Virus record (IMG/VR): IMGVR_UViG_3300030389_000640
Span: 1-25,072 of that record
DNA length: 25,072 nucleotides
From: a virus
Reading direction: 5' to 3' (one strand)
Position numbers and translations under genes: made by a program. Shown piece by piece: positions 1-6,152 of this stretch. Positions within the stretch are counted from its first letter, which is position 1; every line of letters begins with the position of its first letter. Below the pieces are notes generated by a model. That model ran no database searches and was not told the origin of the DNA. It saw only the letters and a program-made list of their open reading frames with translations.

Positions 1-55
1 TTTTGGGGGTTGCCCTCAGTTTTAGACTCTAAACAAAACAAAAGTGCATGAGGTT

Positions 56-85
56 TGGTAGTTTCCTCTTGAAATAAAACTACCA
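56..85 (+). terminator. Hairpin, possible terminator of an upstream gene
   Basis: TGGTAGTTT (56-64) pairs perfectly with AAACTACCA (77-85) over a 12-base loop. Only a weak T/A-rich tail follows, so termination is uncertain. The same GGTAG/CTACC core forms the strong terminator near 2222-2252. An alternative GAGG/CCTC pairing overlaps the 5' arm. The rest of 1-103 shows no gene. Confidence 0.35.
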
Positions 86-103
86 TTTAAAATTATACAA
101 AAC

Positions 104-117
104 CGAACAATTGTTCG
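104..117. promoter_or_regulatory. Perfect 14-bp palindrome, operator candidate (site 1)
   Basis: CGAACAATTGTTCG is a perfect inverted repeat ending 43 bases before the -35 box of the first promoter. A near-identical site (886-899) lies 40 bases before the proposed promoter of the amidoligase gene. The GAAC-N4-GTTC layout resembles the Gram-positive LexA box, but that is only a resemblance. A phage HTH regulator (2706-2927) or the winged-helix part of the amidoligase protein are possible binders. Confidence 0.6.
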
Positions 118-160
118 AAAGCCTCCAAATATATTTAGCCTCAAAAAATATTTTATACTA

Positions 161-189
161 TTGACTTATAAGCAATTATTACCTATAAT
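161..189 (+). promoter_or_regulatory. Sigma70-type promoter for the first unit
   Basis: TTGACT (161-166), a 17-base spacer and TATAAT (184-189) form a near-consensus promoter. Transcription should start near 196. The leader is then about 23 bases, with AAGGAG at 205-210 and ATG at 219. Confidence 0.8.
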
Positions 190-218
190 ATAATTATTAA
201 TATTAAGGAGAATCAAAA

Positions 219-512
219 ATGAGACAATACCCCATTTGGAATGAAATCAATAGTTGTATCTACTCTAACTATAACAAAAGGTCTGGTAATAAAAGTTATG
301 GAGTGCGAGAACATTCAGAAATCAAAATGAAAGTTGGAACATCAAGACAAAATTCATTTGATTTTGCTACAATAAAACAATCAGTTAAAAAAAATGACGA
401 TGGTTCACTAACATTTAGATTAAAAGTAAACGACCAAGTAATCCTAGAAGGAGATTACAATACAAAAGATAAAACAATAAAAGTAACACCTAAAGTTGTT
501 GAAATGCTTTAA
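219..512 (+). CDS. Small hypothetical protein, first gene of unit 1
   Basis: A 97-residue protein of unknown function. The start is well supported: AAGGAG lies 8 bases before the ATG and a near-consensus promoter precedes it. The second half has a conserved-looking stretch (GTSRQNSFDF at about residues 41-50) followed by alternating hydrophobic and charged residues (SLTFRLKVNDQVILEGDY), which look like beta strands of a small beta-rich domain. There is no signal peptide or membrane segment. The 12 bases AGGAGAATCAAA before its start recur before the amidoligase gene, so the two leaders may share ancestry or control. It is followed after 15 bases by another small gene and then a terminator. 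The neighbourhood suggests an early or accessory phage protein; no function can be assigned. Confidence 0.75.
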   Translation: MRQYPIWNEINSCIYSNYNKRSGNKSYGVREHSEIKMKVGTSRQNSFDFATIKQSVKKNDDGSLTFRLKVNDQVILEGDYNTKDKTIKVTPKVVEML

Positions 513-527
513 GAGAGGAGAATGAAA

Positions 528-719
528 ATGACTAATGATGGTTGGAGCGACAGCCTACATAAAGAGTTTAATGATTGGGGTAAAAAAAATAATTTAGAAT
601 TAGAGAGTGCCAATTTAATGCTTACAATGGGCATTGATAACAATGGTAAAAAATTAACTATAAATCAATTAAAATGGTTAGAAAATTTTTGTCAAGAATG
701 GGATAAAGAAACTAATTAA
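528..719 (+). CDS. Small acidic hypothetical protein
   Basis: A 63-residue protein. Two in-frame ATGs exist, at 522 and 528. The ribosome binding site AGGAG (516-520) is only one base from the first but 7 bases from the second, so 528 is preferred. The product is hydrophilic, probably helical, and Trp-rich for its size (four Trp), with no membrane segment. It is the second and last gene of the unit, which ends in a strong terminator 17 bases downstream. I do not recognise its family. Confidence 0.65.
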   Translation: MTNDGWSDSLHKEFNDWGKKNNLELESANLMLTMGIDNNGKKLTINQLKWLENFCQEWDKETN

Positions 720-735
720 AAAAAATCATGTAATT

Positions 736-760
736 AAAGACTCTTCGGAGTCTTTTTTTA
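736..760 (+). terminator. Rho-independent terminator of unit 1
   Basis: AAAGACTC (736-743) pairs with GAGTCTTT (748-755) around a TTCG loop closed by C-G, the extra-stable UUCG tetraloop. A T run follows. Confidence 0.93.
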
Positions 761-770
761 CTTTACTAAT

Positions 771-793
771 CGGGTCGGGTCGGGTCGGGTCGG
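771..793. repeat. CGGGT pentamer tandem repeat (G-quadruplex motif)
   Basis: (CGGGT)4 followed by CGG gives four GGG runs separated by two-base TC loops, which fits the canonical G3 quadruplex pattern. It stands in an otherwise A/T-dominated spacer between the terminator of unit 1 and the promoter region of the amidoligase gene. The remainder of 794-885 is A-rich with no gene visible. Confidence 0.9.
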
Positions 794-885
794 AATTAAA
801 AAAAAATAAGCCGAAAAAAATAAAAAAAAATCACTAAAATTTTCAAAAAATTTAAAAAAAAATTAAAAAAATATTATTTTAAACC

Positions 886-899
886 CGAACAATTGTTTG
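886..899. promoter_or_regulatory. Palindrome copy, operator candidate (site 2)
   Basis: CGAACAATTGTTTG differs from site 1 at one base. It lies about 110 bases before the ATG of the amidoligase gene, as site 1 lies about 100 bases before the first gene. Confidence 0.55.
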
Positions 900-939
900 T
901 TTTTATATTAAAAAACTTATAAATATAAGCATTTAATGC

Positions 940-968
940 TTTACACGCCTAAGTAAAAAGTGTAATTA
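940..968 (+). promoter_or_regulatory. Possible promoter of the amidoligase gene
   Basis: TTTACA (940-945), a 17-base spacer and TAATTA (963-968) are a plausible but weak promoter. A hairpin AAGCAT/ATGCTT (927-941) touches the -35 box. TATAAA (918-923) or TATAAG (924-929) downstream of the palindrome are alternative -10 boxes; in that case the palindrome would overlap the promoter and suggest repression. Confidence 0.35.
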
Positions 969-978
969 AGTATTAATG

Positions 979-990
979 CGAACAATTATT
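979..990. promoter_or_regulatory. Half-site of the CGAACAATT palindrome (site 3)
   Basis: CGAACAATTATT carries a complete left arm but a degenerate right arm. It lies just upstream of the ribosome binding site (AGGAG, 996-1000) of the amidoligase gene. Confidence 0.35.
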
Positions 991-1008
991 TTATTAGGAG
1001 AATCAAAA

Positions 1009-2190
1009 ATGTCTATATTTACACAAGGTCTAGAAATAGAGTTTCAAGGTATTAGTAAAAGATTTGTAGATGATTTATTTCATGTGACTCGTTTTAATGA
1101 TATACCATTATCAAATCTATTAAGAATTGAATTAGAACACGCCGAGTCAATAGAAGTAATTTTTCCACCGTTAGTATACTATGCAAATGGATTTAAAATA
1201 GGCAATTCGCATGATTTAATCAAAACGGTTGTTGATTTATTAATTGAGAATGGAGCAACTACATCTAATGCAAATGGTATTCATGTACATCAATCAATAT
1301 TACCTATTAAAAATATACATCCATTTGATTTAAATAATCATATTATTAAAAATTTTAATTTAAATATGAGACCTAGTAGTATAACTAAAAATTCTTTTTA
1401 TAAATTAGAAGTTTCAAGAGTTATGTTAAAATATTTAGATTTAGAAAATGAAGTTAACTACAAGGTTTTTAAAGATGTAGTTAAGAGATATACTAAATCA
1501 ATAGGTACTTTAAATTTATTTTTTAATCATAGTAGAACGAATAATAGGTTTGCTCAAACTTACAGTTATAGTCAATTAGTTAGTATTTCAAATTCTAATA
1601 ATTTTCAAGATTTGATAAATGTACAAAATGGAGAAAAGTTTTATAATATTAATTTTTTATCAATTACAACTATTAAAACTGTAGAGTTTAGACAATGTCA
1701 TTCAATATTAGATTATAATTTTATTCATAATTGGATGGGTTTTATTGATAATTTAATTAATCATTCAATTAACAGATTTATTGAAATTAAAGGCAAAATA
1801 GAAAAAATTGACTCTCCTAAAGAATATCCATCTTCAAGAGCTAAAAGCAAGGCTACAGTGTATAAGCTTTGCAGAACTCCTGATGGAGCTTCTACACGTA
1901 ATTTGATGGCTTTATGTGAAAATACTGAACAAAGAATTAGGGCTATTATTTCAGAATTAAGACATGAATTTGGACAAGAATTGATTGAAACAGTTGATGC
2001 TATAAATCAGGGTATTCGTTATGGTTCTGGAACTGATAATACTATTTATAAAATAAAAGAATCATATATTAAAACTACACAAGATTCATTTGAACTTAAA
2101 AATATTACCACTAGACCTACAGCAAATATATTTGGCTCTTTAAATGATGATACTTTGCTTTATTTTACTAGAATTATAAATGGTATTTAA
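1009..2190 (+). CDS. Amidoligase-family (COOH-NH2 ligase) protein with C-terminal winged-helix-like domain
   Basis: A 393-residue protein. ATG 1009 is chosen because AGGAG lies 8 bases upstream; the in-frame ATG at 976 has no such site. Residues 1-260 carry motifs I associate with the Amidoligase_2 family (GS-like COOH-NH2 ligases): GLEIEF (7-12), a SIEVIFPPL element (47-55), GIHVH (90-94), and TVEFRQ (224-229) followed by a D...HNW segment (235-242). In that family these acids, histidines and arginine bind Mg-ATP and substrate; members form amide bonds between a carboxylate and an amine on peptides or small molecules. Residues about 281-350 (KATVYKLCRTPDGAS, then NTEQRIRAIISELRHEFG, ending in IYKIK) resemble the DUF3489-type winged helix. 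The gene is monocistronic, with its own terminator and operator-like palindromes on both sides. The substrate is unknown. Confidence 0.75.
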   Translation: MSIFTQGLEIEFQGISKRFVDDLFHVTRFNDIPLSNLLRIELEHAESIEVIFPPLVYYANGFKIGNSHDLIKTVVDLLIENGATTSNANGIHVHQSILPIKNIHPFDLNNHIIKNFNLNMRPSSITKNSFYKLEVSRVMLKYLDLENEVNYKVFKDVVKRYTKSIGTLNLFFNHSRTNNRFAQTYSYSQLVSISNSNNFQDLINVQNGEKFYNINFLSITTIKTVEFRQCHSILDYNFIHNWMGFIDNLINHSINRFIEIKGKIEKIDSPKEYPSSRAKSKATVYKLCRTPDGASTRNLMALCENTEQRIRAIISELRHEFGQELIETVDAINQGIRYGSGTDNTIYKIKESYIKTTQDSFELKNITTRPTANIFGSLNDDTLLYFTRIINGI

Positions 2191-2205
2191 TACCATTTAT
2201 AAAAG

Positions 2206-2216
2206 ACAATTGTTCG
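2206..2216. promoter_or_regulatory. Partial palindrome copy downstream of the amidoligase gene (site 4)
   Basis: ACAATTGTTCG keeps the core and right arm of the 14-bp palindrome, with a degraded left arm. It lies 15 bases after the stop codon, just before the terminator. Immediately upstream, AATGGTAT/ATACCATT (2179-2197) forms a hairpin that includes the stop codon. Confidence 0.35.
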
Positions 2217-2221
2217 TTTTT

Positions 2222-2252
2222 AAAAAGGTAGTTTTTAAGCTACCTTTTTTTT
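2222..2252 (+). terminator. Rho-independent terminator of the amidoligase gene
   Basis: AAAAAGGTAG (2222-2231) pairs with CTACCTTTTT (2240-2249) over an 8-base loop and is followed by more T. The symmetrical A/T flanks mean it could work on both strands. Confidence 0.9.
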
Positions 2253-2275
2253 ATGTAATAAAATCAATGTTTTAA

Positions 2276-2335
2276 GGTACCCTAACAATATATACTAAAA
2301 AGAATCGGAACGGATTCCAAAATATAGGGGACCCC
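2276..2335. other. Noncoding stretch with clustered GC palindromes
   Basis: The 204-base gap 2253-2456 contains no gene. It has GGTACC (2276-2281), GGAACGGATTCC (2307-2318, imperfect) and GGGGACCCC (2327-2335) in an AT-rich background. Protein-binding, packaging or attachment roles are possible, but nothing decides between them. Confidence 0.35.
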
Positions 2336-2398
2336 ATTTTTGCAAGTGTTTATATAACGTCAGTTGCACCATGTTCCCCACAAATAAAAACTAATAAT

Positions 2399-2427
2399 TT
2401 GACATAATAGGCATTAAGTGCTATCTA
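2399..2427 (+). promoter_or_regulatory. Probable promoter of the HTH unit
   Basis: A consensus TTGACA (2399-2404) is followed after 17 bases by TATCTA (2422-2427), a weak -10 box. It lies 29 bases before the first gene of the unit. Confidence 0.5.
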
Positions 2428-2456
2428 TAGTTATATTAATTAAAAGAGAGGAATAA

Positions 2457-2702
2457 ATGAATAAATATAAAGTAAACGTGGGGGAAGTTTTTACTTTTGA
2501 AGCTGACGATCCTTCAGGAGTTGTTGATTTTTTAAAAAGTGTTAGTCCTGTGGTGGCTGCTGAGAATGATGAAAAAAAGGTATTAAGATTTTTTGCAAAC
2601 TCGATGGCAAATTACGATCATCAATCGTATCGTTTTACAAATAAGAAAGATTTTTCTGAAGATATGATGAAATACGGACATTTAACAAGAGAGGAAGATT
2701 AA
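2457..2702 (+). CDS. Small hypothetical protein upstream of the HTH regulator
   Basis: An 81-residue protein with AGAGGA just upstream of its ATG. The N-terminal part (MNKYKVNVGEVFTFEADDP) looks beta-rich; the C-terminal part is charged and probably helical. There is no membrane segment and no recognisable family. It lies 3 bases before an HTH-protein gene and both share the promoter at 2399, so it may act with that regulator (antirepressor, partner or co-regulated early protein). This role is a guess from position alone. Confidence 0.7.
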   Translation: MNKYKVNVGEVFTFEADDPSGVVDFLKSVSPVVAAENDEKKVLRFFANSMANYDHQSYRFTNKKDFSEDMMKYGHLTREED

Positions 2703-2705
2703 GTT

Positions 2706-2927
2706 ATGGCAAAAAGATCTATGTATAGTGATATGAATCGTAAAGAATTGTTTAATTATAGAAATGAGAAGGGTTGGTCACAACAAAGGATGTCTGAGGA
2801 GTTAGGATTATCGTTACGTCAGTATCGTTATTACGAAACAGGAGATAAAAAAATACCTTTAACTGTTGAGAAGGCTTTTTGGTATATTAAACATTACGAT
2901 ATTTCTAGATATGACGTTCAACTGTAG
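2706..2927 (+). CDS. Small helix-turn-helix (Xre/Cro-like) DNA-binding protein
   Basis: A 73-residue protein, almost entirely one HTH domain. Residues about 13-50 show the Xre pattern: an N-terminal helix (ELFNYRNEKG), WSQQRMSEELGLS as helix 2 and turn, LRQYRYYETGDKKIP as recognition helix and loop. The length is typical of phage Cro/Xre regulators. It most likely controls transcription, and the CGAACAATTGTTCG sites in the same accessory region are obvious candidate targets, although no experiment links them. It stands on the head side of the packaging genes, so a small-terminase role (these also carry HTHs) cannot be excluded, but the protein is shorter than usual for TerS. The ribosome binding site is weak, suggesting translational coupling to the upstream gene. 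Confidence 0.8.
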   Translation: MAKRSMYSDMNRKELFNYRNEKGWSQQRMSEELGLSLRQYRYYETGDKKIPLTVEKAFWYIKHYDISRYDVQL

Positions 2928-2934
2928 ATATTTG

Positions 2935-2963
2935 TTGACAAATTTATTAGATTCGTTTACTAA
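2935..2963 (+). promoter_or_regulatory. Possible promoter of a short noncoding transcript
   Basis: A consensus TTGACA (2935-2940) is followed after 17 bases by TACTAA (2958-2963), a poor -10 box. It begins 7 bases after the HTH gene and faces a terminator with no gene between. Confidence 0.35.
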
Positions 2964-2969
2964 TTAATT

Positions 2970-3100
2970 TCCTTTTATAGATTTTTTGTAGGCATTTAAA
3001 AGTTGTGCAAGATCGTTTAAATGTCTTTGCATTGATAAAAATAGTTCAGGATAATGTGGGGAGAGTTTTTTTCATTTGATTTCTCTCCCCATTTTTTTTT
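2970..3100 (+). ncRNA. Candidate small RNA
   Basis: Between the possible promoter at 2935 and the terminator at 3057-3100 there is no ORF of note. The predicted transcript of about 130 bases would fold: CATTTAAA (2993-3000) pairs with TTTAAATG (3016-3023), and TGCAAGA can alternatively pair with TCTTTGCA nearby. It may equally be only the 3' trailer of the HTH unit. No known RNA family is recognised. Confidence 0.28.
3057..3100 (+). terminator. Strong rho-independent terminator
   Basis: TGGGGAGAG (3057-3065) pairs with CTCTCCCCA (3083-3091) and is followed by nine T. It separates the accessory region from the packaging and structural genes. The following 96 bases hold the leader of the next gene. 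Confidence 0.92.
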
Positions 3101-3196
3101 AAAAGTCTTCTTTTATTAATTTCAAGAAAATGTTTGTAAAAAATAAAATTTTGTTTTATCTTCTGAAGAATTATATCTTAATTTGGAGATAAATTC

Positions 3197-6151
3197 ATGG
3201 TAACACCGACAGATCCCAACATAACGAGTAACAAATCGCAAGTTCCGATGGCTACGGACATGAATAGACGTATGGGTTTTAATAATTTTATGAGGGAGGT
3301 TCAAGGAGCAGTACCAACGATGCCATATGTTGCTCCAGAGATGCCGAATGTGTTGCCAGAAGTGAATATGATGGCACAAAGTCCGTTTTTACCGATGAAT
3401 GTACCGATGCAACCACCGATGCAAACGGCTGTTTTACCTCCTTTAGGTTCACTGCCTTCATCGAGGGGGATGGGAAGTGGGTTAGGTTCGCAGCCGATGG
3501 CGACACCCATGCAACCGATGATGATGCAGAATGGTGGAGGTGTATACAAAGGAGCACAATTAACTGAAGAGGAATTAAATTTTGCAAAGGCTTTAAATGA
3601 AGCGAGAAATATTACAGGTGATCAATCAACATATACCTATGGTGCTGGTAATAAAAAAGGACAAATAATTACTTTTGACGATGGAACTCAATTAACGCAA
3701 AGAGGTAGGAATATTTCGATAACTAATCCAGAGGGAGAAGTGATTGATACCTATAAGGCTGATAATGTGGGTGAGGCATTAGATGATTTTCAACAAGGAA
3801 AAGCTCAAGATGTGATTGAGCAGTATGGTGGTGTTGACGATTCAACAGTGAGTGCTGTTTTAGATGCTGAAGCTGCTGCGAGGCAGAGGGCAAAATCAAG
3901 AGGAGATGCTTTTGATAAGATTGTAGCTGATCGAAATAGATTAAATGTTGCTTTGGGTAGACCAGAAAACATAATTGATAGGGAAGATCTCATATCACAG
4001 GTTCAAGACAGTAAAACTGGTAGTTTTCTTGGTGATTTAAAAGCAGCTGGTCAAGATATTTTTGATTTAGTGACCACTGGAGATCCGTTAGGAACAACAA
4101 GAGTACCAAGTGGAGCAATATCCTCTGCAACTATGCCACCATCTAGACCATCTGATGAAACTACTGTGACAACAACCATAAATCCATTTTCTGGTCCATA
4201 CCAAGATGAAATTTTAAGGCAAATAACTAAAACACCAAATGAAATAATTACTACTCCATTTGGAGAGAATCAATTAAGTTTTACAGATCCTTCTTTTTTC
4301 CCACCCACAGGTGCGATGAGTCCTTTTCCTAGCGGTACAGCAAATTTTGCAGAGGGATCTCCATTTGCACAACCTAATTTTGGAGAGGGGATAACATATA
4401 CAGAACCTTTTGGATATCCATCTAATTTTAATCAATTAGCTGATTTTCTTAATATTATTACTGAACCTCCTAAAGCTCCTTTATCTGATGAGGACAAAAG
4501 AAAAGTTGAACTATTAACTGGTGATGCTCTACAAAATGCCACGACTTTAGAGGATATTGAAAAAGTTCAAACAATAATTGATAATCTTGAAGGTCCAAAA
4601 GTGCCTAATTTTTTTAATACACCTGGTAATGTTGTTACATCAGGGGGAGGAATGTTTCCTAATTTTGACAATATAATTAACACACAAGTTTCAAGTCCTC
4701 CTGGATCTCAAGGAAGTCCAAGTTTTTTTGGTAATTTAGGTAAACAAATTTCAGACGCATTTAAAGACTCTAGATTGCCAACTGTGATAGATGACATTGG
4801 TGATGCCTTTGGAAATATAGTTCCCCAAGCAGGAGCATCAGCAGTTGCTGTTCCATCAACAGCAGTGGGAGGCATAGGAGTATCACCTCCTTCTCAATCA
4901 GTTAGTGCTCCTAGCACTCCATCTCTTACAAATATTACAGGTGCATTAAATATTCCCACTAATATTTTAAGTGGATTAGGGCAATTTGTAAAAAGATTAC
5001 CTGGTGTAAATGTACTTAGCACTGCTTTAAGTCCAACTCAAATGGGTGATGCAACTTTACCAGATGCTTTATTTGAAAATTTTGCAACTACAGCAGGATC
5101 TGTTCCTGGAGCTATATCTTTAGCACCAACTACCGATGTAACTGCACCGAATTTACCGATTAACATTGATACACCATTTACTGGTGTTCAAACGCAAGAT
5201 TTAACTAACGTTGGTTTGCCTAATTTATCAATAACTAATTTATTAGCTAATCAGTTGTCAGATACTCTTCCTAATGTGGGTAAAACGACAACATCATTTG
5301 CTTCTACATTTCCAACAGTAACTGATATAGGGGTTGCTCAACCAAGTTCTTTTGTTGCTCCATTTCCCTCAGTAGATGACATAGGAATAGCACCACCAAA
5401 ATCTTTTGTTGATACCACTAAAACTGGCACTGGAACTGATTTAATTACAGATACTGGATTACAAACAGGTACAAAAGAAGCTACTAAAACTGGTACAGGA
5501 ACAATAACTGATACGCAAACTGGATTACAAACTGCAACAGGTACAGATCAAGCAACAAAAGATCAAACGATGGAGAATCTTTTAAAAGCAAATGCTTCAA
5601 CTTTAAGTTCTTCAGAAATACAAGCTTTAATTGATGCTTTCTATGCAGCTAATCCTAACTTAAATCCAGCAAAAACAGGATTGTCAACTGTTCCAGGTGG
5701 TACCACAATTACTGGTGATCCAGATGGACCACCACTAGGACCACCATCAGGACCACCACCAGGACCACCAGCAGGAGGAGGAGGAGATGGACCTCCACCA
5801 CCACCAGGAGGAGGATTTCAAGTAGATCCATTTCCACCACCAGCAGGACCACCACAACCACCACAACAACCACCACCAGGAGGAGGAGAAACACCACCAC
5901 CCCCACCATCTGATGATGGTGATCCTCTTGTTCCGTTTTATGATCCAGAGCCATCAACTTCTCCAACAGATCCAGAAACTGAGAAAGTTGTTCAAACTGT
6001 TGGAGGAAGTGCTTCGCAACCAGTTTTTGAAGATCCATTTTTTAATAGAAGATTAAGTGGTGAGGTAGAGGGATTAAGATTTAATCCAATCGCAGGTGTT
6101 TCAAATACATTAAATCGAGCTGCAGATGATTTTTTAAGTTCATTCGTGTAA
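3197..6151 (+). CDS. Large low-complexity Pro/Gly/Thr-rich protein before TerL
   Basis: A 984-residue protein with GGAG 8 bases before its ATG. I recognise no enzyme domain. The N-terminus (about 1-110) is Met/Pro-rich and ends in MMMQNGGGVYKG, an NGGxV motif also seen in other proteins of this window. Residues about 110-220 are mixed and could fold. The middle is Pro/Phe/Ser-rich. Around 700-738 an element of the form FPxVxDIGxAxPxSFV occurs twice, then a Thr/Gly region with repeated TGLQT (about 741-790), then a Pro/Gly tract (about 841-905). The C-terminus becomes ordinary again (NRRLSGEVEGLRFNPIAG). It is a probable virion or assembly protein. It sits where TerS is normally encoded, one base before TerL, but shows no TerS features. 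Confidence 0.7.
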   Translation: MVTPTDPNITSNKSQVPMATDMNRRMGFNNFMREVQGAVPTMPYVAPEMPNVLPEVNMMAQSPFLPMNVPMQPPMQTAVLPPLGSLPSSRGMGSGLGSQPMATPMQPMMMQNGGGVYKGAQLTEEELNFAKALNEARNITGDQSTYTYGAGNKKGQIITFDDGTQLTQRGRNISITNPEGEVIDTYKADNVGEALDDFQQGKAQDVIEQYGGVDDSTVSAVLDAEAAARQRAKSRGDAFDKIVADRNRLNVALGRPENIIDREDLISQVQDSKTGSFLGDLKAAGQDIFDLVTTGDPLGTTRVPSGAISSATMPPSRPSDETTVTTTINPFSGPYQDEILRQITKTPNEIITTPFGENQLSFTDPSFFPPTGAMSPFPSGTANFAEGSPFAQPNFGEGITYTEPFGYPSNFNQLADFLNIITEPPKAPLSDEDKRKVELLTGDALQNATTLEDIEKVQTIIDNLEGPKVPNFFNTPGNVVTSGGGMFPNFDNIINTQVSSPPGSQGSPSFFGNLGKQISDAFKDSRLPTVIDDIGDAFGNIVPQAGASAVAVPSTAVGGIGVSPPSQSVSAPSTPSLTNITGALNIPTNILSGLGQFVKRLPGVNVLSTALSPTQMGDATLPDALFENFATTAGSVPGAISLAPTTDVTAPNLPINIDTPFTGVQTQDLTNVGLPNLSITNLLANQLSDTLPNVGKTTTSFASTFPTVTDIGVAQPSSFVAPFPSVDDIGIAPPKSFVDTTKTGTGTDLITDTGLQTGTKEATKTGTGTITDTQTGLQTATGTDQATKDQTMENLLKANASTLSSSEIQALIDAFYAANPNLNPAKTGLSTVPGGTTITGDPDGPPLGPPSGPPPGPPAGGGGDGPPPPPGGGFQVDPFPPPAGPPQPPQQPPPGGGETPPPPPSDDGDPLVPFYDPEPSTSPTDPETEKVVQTVGGSASQPVFEDPFFNRRLSGEVEGLRFNPIAGVSNTLNRAADDFLSSFV
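5718..5910 (+). repeat. Pro/Gly-rich coding microrepeat
   Basis: The stretch is built from iterated CCA and GGA codons and encodes a Pro/Gly tract. The composition is much more GC-rich than the flanks. Slippage may change its length between relatives. Confidence 0.75.
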
Positions 6152-6152
6152 A

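Noticed and set aside
104-117. Palindrome as a host LexA (SOS) box
   Set aside because: GAAC-N4-GTTC resembles the Gram-positive box, but the likely alphaproteobacterial host uses a different direct-repeat box; kept only as a generic operator.
5709-6038. Open minus-strand frame with poly-Val/Leu/His product
   Set aside because: It is the reverse complement of the Pro/Gly tract of the plus-strand gene; no ribosome binding site or promoter on that strand.
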